Source: Bacteroidota bacterium
Lineage (GTDB): Bacteria > Bacteroidota > Bacteroidia > NORP154
Direction: 5' to 3'
DNA length: 12,537 nucleotides
NCBI GenBank assembly: GCA_002401055.1
Contig: NVRZ01000066.1
Location: forward strand, 1 to 12,537
Of this stretch, positions 1-6,062 are shown one piece after another (position 1 is the stretch's first letter; each line of letters opens with the position of its first letter). The notes under the pieces were generated by a model, which did no database searches, was not told the origin of the DNA, and saw only the letters and a list, made by a program, of their open reading frames with translations. The position numbers were made by a program, and so were the translations under genes.

Positions 1-255
1 GAGACAAATGATTGCATCTGGTTTATGATTTTCTATAAGAAGTTGGGCACCTAGTGGAAGTTCAAAGCTACCTGGAACATACTCCTTAATAATGTCGGAT
101 TCCATAGCTCCATTTTTTACTAAGCTGTCATAAGCGCCACGGTAAAGAGCTTCGGTGATTTCCTGGTTCCATTCTGCAACCACTATGCCGATTCGCATTC
201 CTGACGCAGAGGGAACTTCCGTAACTTGATTGTTGCTATCTATTTGGGTGGACAA
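1..255 (-). CDS. ribH: 6,7-dimethyl-8-ribityllumazine synthase (RibH), 3' end outside window
   Basis: Condenses 5-amino-6-ribitylamino-uracil with dihydroxybutanone phosphate to lumazine, the penultimate step of riboflavin synthesis, in the cytoplasm. The 85 residues visible hold the first beta strand with the EWN substrate-stacking motif (residues 28-30), and PGSFELP (61-67), which matches the family's substrate-binding loop. The sequence stops at AIICL, just before the expected GxxxxGET motif, so the gene is cut by the window edge. Start: an in-frame TGA lies at 262-264, and TTG at 253-255 is the only usual start before the ATG at 196-198. TTG is preferred because Bacteroidota RibH proteins normally carry about 15-20 residues before this strand, and the residues VPSASGM just before it look family-like. 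It lies 12 bases after the TPR gene and is probably co-transcribed with it. Confidence 0.93.
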   Translation of the reverse strand, partial: MSTQIDSNNQVTEVPSASGMRIGIVVAEWNQEITEALYRGAYDSLVKNGAMESDIIKEYVPGSFELPLGAQLLIENHKPDAIICL

Positions 256-267
256 AACGGGTCAGGA

Positions 268-948
268 TCAATTTGAAGCCAATGCTTTAGCTCGCGATAG
301 ATACTTTTCTACCTCTAGGCCTTCCTTGGTATCTGAAAAATTATCCTTGATATCTTTATAAATGCCAACTGCCTTTTCAAATTTTTGCAGCTCTTCATAA
401 GCCATTGCGGCCTTCATAAGATATATAGGTGAAGTAAAGTCATTTCTCTTTTTATTAGCAGCTTGCAAATAGTAATCAAGAGCATTTTCTGTCTCGCCTA
501 GCTCCATATACGCATCCCCTATGGCCCCCGTTGCTATTGAGCTCACCATTTCATCGTCCGAATCATAGGCGCTTAAATATTCAATTGCACCTTGATAATC
601 GCCCAGTCTTAAATAACATATTCCCAAATAATAGTTGGCCAGGTTTCCTGATGGCGTAACACTGTATTCATCAATTATATCTAGAAACCCAAGATAATTT
701 CCATCACCGTTAATCGCCTTGTTTAGCGAATCTGTTCGGAAATATTTTTCAGCAACGAACATTTGCGACTGAGCCTCAATTTCAAGTGGACCTACATAGA
801 GTTTCTTGTAGGCAAAAAACCCTCCGACTATGCAAACAATTGCAATAATAATTATTGAAAGACTTTTTTGGTTCTCTTCAATGTAACGCTCCGTCTTGCT
901 GTAAACTTCTACAACATCTACGATGGTTTCGTCTTTATCTTTCGCCAT
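268..948 (-). CDS. Membrane-anchored tetratricopeptide repeat protein
   Basis: A 226-residue protein with a charged cytoplasmic N-terminus, one membrane helix at about 29-47 (run of isoleucines, then VGGFFAY), and an extracytoplasmic TPR domain. TPR-like helix pairs are visible at about 103-130 (NYYLGICYLRLGDYQGAIEY), 139-167 (GDAYMELGETENALDYY) and 174-203 (MKAAMAYEELQKFEKAVGIY). The build resembles the YfgM/BamD-type family of anchored TPR proteins, which act as scaffolds or chaperone helpers at the inner membrane. Its exact job is not known and the resemblance is by architecture only. It is first in a run with ribH, and the linkage is probably shared transcription rather than shared function. 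A promoter candidate lies about 40 bases upstream. Confidence 0.85.
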   Translation of the reverse strand: MAKDKDETIVDVVEVYSKTERYIEENQKSLSIIIIAIVCIVGGFFAYKKLYVGPLEIEAQSQMFVAEKYFRTDSLNKAINGDGNYLGFLDIIDEYSVTPSGNLANYYLGICYLRLGDYQGAIEYLSAYDSDDEMVSSIATGAIGDAYMELGETENALDYYLQAANKKRNDFTSPIYLMKAAMAYEELQKFEKAVGIYKDIKDNFSDTKEGLEVEKYLSRAKALASN

Positions 949-985
949 TTTTATGAGGTGTTCTTATCCTGTTGAAATTGGAGTG

Positions 986-993
986 CAAAAATA
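986..993 (-). promoter_or_regulatory. Bacteroidota -7 promoter element for the TPR-ribH operon
   Basis: On the minus strand this reads TATTTTTG, a full match to the Bacteroidota sigma-factor -7 consensus TAnnTTTG, followed by CACTC. A start of transcription about 6 bases further on would leave a leader of roughly 30 bases before the TPR gene. No clear TTG -33 element is seen at the usual distance, so this is a one-box call. Confidence 0.5.
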
Positions 994-1076
994 AGTTTTT
1001 TTCTTTAACCCTGATTATTATTACTTTTCATTAATCTTTAATATTCTAATTCCTTCCGGGTATTTTTTCACATCAT

Positions 1077-2177
1077 ATGCATCTAGAGAAACTTTCCCTG
1101 ATTAATTTTAAAAACTACGCCGAGGCTGATATAGCATTCATCAACGGTATCAATTGTTTTGTAGTAGATAATGGGGTTGGAAAGACCAACATTCTTGACG
1201 CAATCTACTACCTCTCCTTTAGCAAGAGCTTTTTAAACCCAATTGACAGTCAAAATATGATGTTTGACACCGAGCTTTTTGTTATTCAGGGAACTTTTCA
1301 GTTGAAGAATAAAAAGGAAAAAGTTTATTGTGGCGTGAAAAAAGGCCAGAAAAAGCAGTTCAAGAGAAACAAAAAGGAGTACAAAAAATTGGCGGATCAT
1401 ATTGGTCTATTTCCGGTTGTCATTATATCTCCTGAAGATAGTAACCTAATTGTCGATGGTAGTGAAATAAGACGCAGGTTTATGGATAGTATCATCTCCC
1501 AGCTGGATAAAGTCTATTTAACGAGTTTGATCGGATATAACAAAGTTCTGCACCAGAGGAATGCAACCCTTAAAATGTTTGCAGAGAGAGGTAGTTTCGA
1601 TGATGAGGCCTTGAGGATGTGGGATAAGCAGCTAATTGAGCTTGGAGTAGATATCCATAAAAAAAGGAAGGAGTTTATTGCAGAGTTTACACCTGAGTTT
1701 CAAAAAAGTTATGACTTCATTTCTGGAGGGCTAGAAAAGGTTGAATTACAATATGACTCCCAATTAAACGATGCTGACTTTGAAGTGTTACTTGGGGAGG
1801 CTCAACAAAGAGATGCAAGACTTCGATACTCCTCTGTCGGGACTCATAAAGATGACTTGGTATTCAAGATAAAGGGGCATCCAGTTAAAAAGTTTGGTTC
1901 CCAGGGTCAACAGAAGTCATTTGTAATTGGATTAAAACTGGCTCAATTTAATTTTATTAAGGCTCATAAAAAGTTCACACCCATCCTGCTTCTCGATGAT
2001 ATTTTTGATAAGCTGGATTCAAAGAGGGTAGAGAAACTCATGAAAAAGGTCAGCGACGAGAGCCACGGTCAGATATTTATTACGCATACTCATCAGGAGA
2101 GAATAACAACCGTACTTGACGAAATAAATGTAGAGCACAAGCTATTTATCATAAAGGATGGCGTAATAATGGAATAA
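1077..2177 (+). CDS. recF: DNA replication and repair protein RecF
   Basis: An SMC/ABC-type ATPase that binds gapped DNA and, with RecO and RecR, loads RecA at stalled forks. The 366 residues are close to the usual 350-370. Visible motifs: N-terminal LSLINFKNY, Walker A region 30-37 (VDNGVGKT) followed by NILDAIYYL, signature SQGQQKS at 275-281, Walker B ILLLDD at 303-308, D-loop DKLD and the ITHTH switch region near 335-339. Odd point: the first Walker A position, normally Gly, is Val30. All other catalytic motifs are intact, so the gene is probably functional. The start ATG at 1077 gives the family-typical MHLEKL opening. The gene is divergent from the TPR gene and is followed after 31 bases by the DUF721 gene, a common Bacteroidota pairing. 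Confidence 0.96.
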   Translation: MHLEKLSLINFKNYAEADIAFINGINCFVVDNGVGKTNILDAIYYLSFSKSFLNPIDSQNMMFDTELFVIQGTFQLKNKKEKVYCGVKKGQKKQFKRNKKEYKKLADHIGLFPVVIISPEDSNLIVDGSEIRRRFMDSIISQLDKVYLTSLIGYNKVLHQRNATLKMFAERGSFDDEALRMWDKQLIELGVDIHKKRKEFIAEFTPEFQKSYDFISGGLEKVELQYDSQLNDADFEVLLGEAQQRDARLRYSSVGTHKDDLVFKIKGHPVKKFGSQGQQKSFVIGLKLAQFNFIKAHKKFTPILLLDDIFDKLDSKRVEKLMKKVSDESHGQIFITHTHQERITTVLDEINVEHKLFIIKDGVIME

Positions 2178-2208
2178 TCCGTTATTTTGAATTTGATACA
2201 ACAAGACC

Positions 2209-2487
2209 ATGCAGCACTCAATTAAAGATTCAATCAAGGAGTTTCTTCAAACACACAATCTGGAGGAGAAGTTAATGGAGGTTCAGCTACGCAATAGCTG
2301 GGAAAAGTTAATGGGAAAGACCATTGCGGACCATACCACTAAAATTTACATCAAAGACAAAAAACTCCATCTGCGTTTTGATTCCCCAGCATTAAAGCAA
2401 GAGTTGACCTATGCAAAGGAAAAGGTTATTGATTCTATTAATAAGGAGTTTGAATCAGAAGTAGTAACTGAAATCGTGATACGATAA
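2209..2487 (+). CDS. DUF721 / DciA-family protein
   Basis: A 92-residue single-domain protein. The pattern SWEKLMGKTIADHT (30-43), then KDKKLHLRFDSPALKQEL (49-66) and a closing SINKEF helix, is typical of DUF721. Members of this family elsewhere (DciA) help load the replicative helicase DnaB. Many Bacteroidota have a short version next to recF, as here. Short DciA-like proteins are not individually proven to be loaders, so the replication role is inferred from family and from the recF neighbour. The stop TAA at 2485-2487 touches the last codon of ndk on the other strand, with no spacer. Confidence 0.88.
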   Translation: MQHSIKDSIKEFLQTHNLEEKLMEVQLRNSWEKLMGKTIADHTTKIYIKDKKLHLRFDSPALKQELTYAKEKVIDSINKEFESEVVTEIVIR

Positions 2488-2907
2488 TTAATATCGTTCG
2501 TCGGAAGAGAAGTGAAAATCAGACTCTATAGTGGCATTCTCATCGCTGTCCGATCCATGCACAGCGTTGTTTTCTATTGAAGTTCCGTATAGATTACGAA
2601 TTGTTCCCTCAGCCGCATCTGCAGGATTAGTGGTACCAATAAAATCTCTAAATACCTGTACACAGTCCTCCTTTTCAAGGATCATCGATATAATAGGGCC
2701 GGAACTCATGTACGCTATAAGTGAATCAAAAAAAGGCTTGTCGTTGTGAACTGCATAAAACTCTTTGGCTTTCTCAACAGATAACTGAGTGAGTTTGAGC
2801 GCCTTTATCTTAAAACCCTCTCTAAGTATCAAGTCAATTATTGCACCAGAATGATGGTTCACCACCGCGTCTGGTTTGATCATTGTAAAAGTCTTATCGC
2901 CTGCCAT
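2488..2907 (-). CDS. ndk: Nucleoside diphosphate kinase
   Basis: Transfers the gamma phosphate of ATP to nucleoside diphosphates by a phosphohistidine ping-pong mechanism, in the cytoplasm. The 139 residues match the usual length of about 140. Lys11 lies in FTMIKPDAV, and Tyr51 and HNDKPFF (54-60) follow. TNPADAAEGTIRNLYG (93-108) binds nucleotide, and the catalytic His117 sits in NAVHGSDSDENA. Every key residue is present. The ATG at 2905-2907 is the natural start. The gene is transcribed divergently from the DHH phosphoesterase gene and converges on DUF721. Confidence 0.97.
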   Translation of the reverse strand: MAGDKTFTMIKPDAVVNHHSGAIIDLILREGFKIKALKLTQLSVEKAKEFYAVHNDKPFFDSLIAYMSSGPIISMILEKEDCVQVFRDFIGTTNPADAAEGTIRNLYGTSIENNAVHGSDSDENATIESDFHFSSDERY

Positions 2908-2935
2908 GTCGTTGTTTTATCGCTTATTCAGGCAA

Positions 2936-2943
2936 CGAAAGTA
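2936..2943 (-). promoter_or_regulatory. Possible -7 promoter element for ndk
   Basis: Minus-strand TACTTTCG differs from TAnnTTTG at one position and lies 28 bases before the ndk ATG. There is no clear -33 TTG. This is a weak call, supported by position in a short divergent intergenic region. Confidence 0.3.
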
Positions 2944-2956
2944 ATCAATAACTTGC

Positions 2957-2964
2957 TAAATTTG
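2957..2964 (+). promoter_or_regulatory. -7 promoter element for the nrnA-FKBP-rhodanese operon
   Basis: TAAATTTG followed by CATC is a full match to the Bacteroidota -7 consensus TAnnTTTG. It lies 24 bases before the ATG of the DHH phosphoesterase gene, giving a leader of about 18 bases. A -33 TTG at the usual spacing is not evident. All four downstream genes are spaced by 2-7 bases, so this could drive the whole run. Confidence 0.5.
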
Positions 2965-2988
2965 CATCTAATAATCTGATCATTAACA

Positions 2989-4002
2989 ATGACTGAAGCC
3001 GATATTATAGAGATTAAAGAGCTGCTTAGCACTCCTCAAAAAATAGTGATTACCACGCACAGTTTCCCCGATGGAGATGCGATGGGCTCATCCTTGGGCT
3101 TATACAATTTTCTTATTCAAGGGGAACACGATGTAACTGTGGTTGTGCCTACCAGATATCCACATTTTTTAAGTTGGATGCCTGGCGATGATAAAGTGGT
3201 TGTTTATAGTATGAATAAGGAAAAGGCTGAGCAGCTTCTAAATGATGCTACGGTGATATTTTGCAATGATTTCAATACGTCAAGCAGAGTGGGGGAAGAA
3301 GAAGAAGCACTCCTTGCGGCCAATGCTGTGAAGATTTTAATTGATCACCATCCAAATCCTGATTTACCTGTTAAATACATGATGTCTGTAACCGAGGCGA
3401 GTTCTACTGCAGAGTTGATCTACGAGTTTATTGAGAAGCTCGGGGATACAGATAAAATTAATGTCGCGGTTGCAGAAAGTATTTATACCGGAATACTTAC
3501 GGATACTGGATCTTTTAGCTATGGGTCAACGAGTCAAAGAGCACATCAAGTGGCAGGCGAAATGATAAATAAAGGCGCTGACAATCTGAAAATTCAAGGG
3601 TATATATATCAGGATAATTCATTGAATAGAGTTCAGTTGTTAGGATATAGCCTTGTTGAGAAGCTTGCACTGTTTCCCGAGTATGGAGCAGGGTATATAA
3701 GTCTTTCCAAAGAAGATTTGAAGAAGTATAACTTTCAGCCTGGGGATACAGAAGGACTGGTAAACTACATCACCAATATAAGAGGCATAAATTTTGCAAC
3801 GTTTATTATGGAGCGGAACGGATTTGTTAAGCTTTCCTTTAGATCAACAGGTAATTTTTCGGCCAATGAGTTTGCGAGAGATAATTTTAATGGAGGAGGA
3901 CACGAAGCTGCCGCTGGAGGAGAATTTAATGGCACTCTACAGGAAGCGATTGAAAAAGTCGTTAGTCTGTTCCCAAGTTATAAGGATAAGCTCCTTTCAT
4001 AG
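2989..4002 (+). CDS. nrnA: DHH-family phosphoesterase, NrnA type (oligoribonuclease / pAp phosphatase)
   Basis: Degrades very short RNAs and/or dephosphorylates 3'-phosphoadenosine 5'-phosphate, using two Mn ions, in the cytoplasm. Domains: DHH at about 15-175 with H24-x3-D28-x-D30 (THSFPDGDAMGS), D94 in CNDFN, the name-giving D119-H120-H121, and D172 in TGILTDTGSF. DHHA1 follows at about 230-335 with the substrate-binding GGGH at 302-305. The 337 residues and full motif set fit NrnA. Which of the two activities dominates cannot be read from the sequence, so the symbol rests on family. It leads a tight run with two FKBP genes and a rhodanese gene; the next start is 7 bases after its TAG. Confidence 0.9.
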   Translation: MTEADIIEIKELLSTPQKIVITTHSFPDGDAMGSSLGLYNFLIQGEHDVTVVVPTRYPHFLSWMPGDDKVVVYSMNKEKAEQLLNDATVIFCNDFNTSSRVGEEEEALLAANAVKILIDHHPNPDLPVKYMMSVTEASSTAELIYEFIEKLGDTDKINVAVAESIYTGILTDTGSFSYGSTSQRAHQVAGEMINKGADNLKIQGYIYQDNSLNRVQLLGYSLVEKLALFPEYGAGYISLSKEDLKKYNFQPGDTEGLVNYITNIRGINFATFIMERNGFVKLSFRSTGNFSANEFARDNFNGGGHEAAAGGEFNGTLQEAIEKVVSLFPSYKDKLLS

Positions 4003-4009
4003 ATATTTT

Positions 4010-4528
4010 ATGAGATACTTACTGAGTCTGTTGGTCTTACTAATCATTTCATGTGAGAGTCAACAAGAGCGAAATGCAGTTGAGCGGATTACCGAAGCCG
4101 CGCTTAGAGAGCCGCTGATTGATGCCAACAAACTTAGAATCAAAAAGGAAGATCTTCGCATCTCTGCTTTTATTAAACGAAAGAAGTGGGATATAACCAC
4201 AACCGGAACAGGGTTGCGGTACTCGATATATCAGAATGGCGATGGTGAAACACCTGTAGAGGGCAGTACTGCAATTATTAATTATGAACTTTTACTCATG
4301 GACGGAACCTTGTGCTATTCCTCGGATAGCAGCGGGACCAAGGGGATAAAACTAGGAAAAGGTCAGGCTGAAAACGGATTGGACGAAGCTTTACGACTTT
4401 TGAGAGTAGGCGATAAAGCGAGGATTATCATACCTTCGCACCTTGCTTTTGGACTGATGGGGGATGGAGATAAAATACCATCTCATGCAGTGCTGATTTA
4501 CAATTTGGAATTAATAGATGTAAAATAA
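4010..4528 (+). CDS. FKBP-type peptidyl-prolyl isomerase lipoprotein, GldI-like
   Basis: A 172-residue lipoprotein. The signal peptide MRYLLSLLVLLIIS ends at Cys15 in an IISC lipobox. A charged helical stretch (about 18-60) is followed by an FKBP fold at about 66-170. Layout and size match GldI, an FKBP lipoprotein needed for gliding and type IX secretion in Flavobacterium. My recollection is that gldI lies next to a DHH phosphoesterase gene there too. The FKBP pocket is degenerate: the FD pair is CY (102-103), the pocket-floor Trp is Leu124, and the AYG tyrosine is Phe147, though Tyr92 is kept. Catalysis may be weak and a chaperone role more likely. The ATG at 4010 is chosen because it gives the lipobox; the open frame extends upstream but overlaps nrnA. 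Membrane location is inferred. Confidence 0.82.
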   Translation: MRYLLSLLVLLIISCESQQERNAVERITEAALREPLIDANKLRIKKEDLRISAFIKRKKWDITTTGTGLRYSIYQNGDGETPVEGSTAIINYELLLMDGTLCYSSDSSGTKGIKLGKGQAENGLDEALRLLRVGDKARIIIPSHLAFGLMGDGDKIPSHAVLIYNLELIDVK

Positions 4529-4532
4529 AATC

Positions 4533-5378
4533 ATGAGAAAAGTTACTTTATTTCTGAGTTTGTCCATGGCCCTTCTGGCATTTCTACCTTCTTATTCGCA
4601 GGACAAGAAAGACAAGCGAAAGAAAAAGAATAAATCGAAAGATATTATTATCACTGAATCAGGGCTTAAGTGCGAATTTTTGCAACGCGGAACTGGAATT
4701 GCGCCGAAGGTAGGAGACAAGATTGTAGCGCATTACACAGGCACTCTTCTTGATGGTACAAAGTTCGACAGTTCTGTTGACAGAGGAAAACCATTTGAAT
4801 TTCCTTTGGGAAAGGGTAGGGTTATCAAAGGTTGGGATGAAGGGTTTGCTCTACTTCATGTTGGGGACAAGGCTATTTTGACCATTCCACCAGAGTTAGC
4901 TTATGGAGAGAGAGTAACGGGCAAAATACCGGCCAACTCCACATTGATTTTCGAGGTGGAGTTACTGAATGTGGTTGAACGAGTTGTTGCCAAGCCATTT
5001 GATATCGAAGGTAAAGAGACAAAACTTACGGAATCAGGTTTGAAATATATAATGGTTAAAGAAGGTGATGGCGTATTTCCTACGATTGGTCAGCAAGTTT
5101 TTGTTCATTACACTGGATACTTGGAGGATGGAAAAATATTTGACTCATCAGTTGAAAGAGGACAACCTTTGCCTTTTCCCTTGGGTAAGGGCAGAGTAAT
5201 AAAAGGTTGGGATGAGGGCGTAGCACTTCTGAAAAAAGGAGGAAAGGCAAGGTTAATTATTCCACCTGACTTAGCATATGGAGAGCGTGGCTACCCGGGG
5301 CTTATACCTGCTAATGCAATACTGACTTTTGACGTAGAATTGATTGATATTAAAACGACAACAACTAAACAACCATAA
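4533..5378 (+). CDS. Exported tandem FKBP peptidyl-prolyl cis-trans isomerase
   Basis: Isomerises X-Pro bonds in periplasmic or envelope proteins. The signal peptide is about 1-22 (hydrophobic core LFLSLSMALLAFL, cleavage near SYS/Q), followed by a very basic stretch at 24-36. Two FKBP domains follow at about 42-148 and 166-273. Both keep the full pocket: HYTG Tyr (68 and 193), FDSS (78-81 and 203-206), RVIKGW (96-101 and 221-226), AYG (123-125 and 248-250) and the C-terminal hydrophobic strand (IFEVELL and TFDVELI). Domain 1 has a shortened loop (YGERVTGKIP) where domain 2 has the usual YGERGYPGLIP. The halves look like an internal duplication. It starts 4 bases after the GldI-like gene and probably works with it on envelope clients. 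Confidence 0.93.
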   Translation: MRKVTLFLSLSMALLAFLPSYSQDKKDKRKKKNKSKDIIITESGLKCEFLQRGTGIAPKVGDKIVAHYTGTLLDGTKFDSSVDRGKPFEFPLGKGRVIKGWDEGFALLHVGDKAILTIPPELAYGERVTGKIPANSTLIFEVELLNVVERVVAKPFDIEGKETKLTESGLKYIMVKEGDGVFPTIGQQVFVHYTGYLEDGKIFDSSVERGQPLPFPLGKGRVIKGWDEGVALLKKGGKARLIIPPDLAYGERGYPGLIPANAILTFDVELIDIKTTTTKQP

Positions 5379-5380
5379 TA

Positions 5381-5821
5381 ATGATGAGAAATTTTACGAA
5401 ATCAATAGCCATGAACACCCGCATTCTGGCACTTGTTTTTCTACTGCCAATTGTAGCGTGTTCACAAGATGAATCGGAAAAATCAGGCGTTGCTGACGTG
5501 ATAAATAAAGACGTTAATGTTGCGGCTTTTAAAGCCTTCGTGGCCGAAGGTAAAGGATTGATATTGGACGTACGTACTGCGGATGAAGTAAATGAAGGCT
5601 ACATTAAAGGCGCAAAGAATATTGATTTCTTCTCAGATGAATTTGAAACAGAAATCAAAAAACTATCCACTGACCAGCCCATATATGTTTATTGTCGTTC
5701 TGGTGGGAGAAGCGGAAATGCGGCTGGTAATATGAAGGATTGGGGATTTAAAGAGGTCTATAATTTGGATGGCGGAATAAATGCCTGGAAGAAGGAAGGC
5801 CTCGAATTGGTAAAACCCTAA
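5381..5821 (+). CDS. Rhodanese-like domain lipoprotein
   Basis: A 146-residue protein made of a lipoprotein signal and one rhodanese domain. The signal core ILALVFLLPIVA leads to Cys27 in an IVAC lipobox. The domain (about 46-144) has LDVRTADE (62-69), GYIKGAKNID (73-82), the active-site loop CRSGGRS (105-111, catalytic Cys105), and the closing GGINAWKKEG. Single-domain rhodaneses transfer sulfur or handle redox-active thiols; the substrate here is unknown. Start choice is open: ATG 5381 follows the FKBP stop by two bases, ATG 5384 is next, and ATG 5411 (MNTRIL) would give an ideal 16-residue signal. None has a clear ribosome binding site. It is the last gene of the nrnA run. Confidence 0.87.
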   Translation: MMRNFTKSIAMNTRILALVFLLPIVACSQDESEKSGVADVINKDVNVAAFKAFVAEGKGLILDVRTADEVNEGYIKGAKNIDFFSDEFETEIKKLSTDQPIYVYCRSGGRSGNAAGNMKDWGFKEVYNLDGGINAWKKEGLELVKP

Positions 5822-5927
5822 ATTATAATCTCCACTTAAATTTCATTGCCACAGGCCTCCTTTAATATTAGGATAAGTCCTAGAATCGCTATCTGGAGAA
5901 TTAGAAGTACCTTTCTTTCAAATTAGT

Positions 5928-5959
5928 GTTTAGAGGTTACTTTCTTTGCATCTCTAAAC
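5928..5959. repeat. Perfect inverted repeat GTTTAGAG-N16-CTCTAAAC
   Basis: Arms of 8 bases (5928-5935 and 5952-5959) with a 16-base spacer. The spacer contains TTTCTTTG (5941-5948), one base off the -7 consensus TAnnTTTG. Arm length and spacing suit either a dimeric repressor operator or an RNA hairpin. Confidence 0.6.
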
Positions 5960-5979
5960 CGGGATTGGTAAATATCCCG
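5960..5979. repeat. Inverted repeat CGGGAT-N8-ATCCCG
   Basis: Six-base GC-rich arms around an 8-base loop, beginning at the base after the previous inverted repeat ends. There is no T-run on either side, so it is not a classical intrinsic terminator. It could be part of a leader structure or a second operator. Confidence 0.5.
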
Positions 5980-5999
5980 CACCTCCGATACGTTAATGA

Positions 6000-6032
6000 T
6001 TGTTAAATAGTAGAACATTTATCTTCTATTTG
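6000..6032 (+). promoter_or_regulatory. Candidate promoter for the efflux operon
   Basis: TTG at 6000-6002 and TCTATTTG at 6025-6032 (seven of the positions expected in TTG...TAnnTTTG; C replaces A), separated by 22 bases. A transcript would start near 6038, about 25 bases before the adaptor ATG. The spacing is at the upper end for this class. Confidence 0.35.
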
Positions 6033-6062
6033 CGTTAAAATCGTGGATAAGCACACATTACC

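Larger units (their letters stand above)
5822..6062 (+). promoter_or_regulatory. Intergenic control region of the efflux operon
   Basis: A 241-base stretch with no supported gene. It holds a short stem TAGGA-taag-TCCTA (5869-5882), which is not followed by a T-run and so is a poor terminator. Then come two abutting inverted repeats at 5928-5959 and 5960-5979, and a promoter-like pair at 6000-6032. The location just before the exporter operon makes operator function plausible, but no regulator gene lies nearby. Confidence 0.5.

Noticed and set aside
1064..1072. DnaA-box-like TTTTTCACA, also at 11009-11017, and TTATCCACG (minus) at 6042-6050, suggesting an origin
   Set aside because: Single isolated matches, one of them inside a coding region, in an AT-rich sequence; no cluster and no AT-rich unwinding stretch with repeats.
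3794..4009. N-terminal extension of the GldI-like protein overlapping nrnA
   Set aside because: It would bury the lipoprotein signal at residue 73 and overlap a conserved DHHA1 coding region; the start at 4010 is far better.
5869..5882. Intrinsic terminator after the rhodanese gene
   Set aside because: Five-base stem without a following T-run; not convincing.
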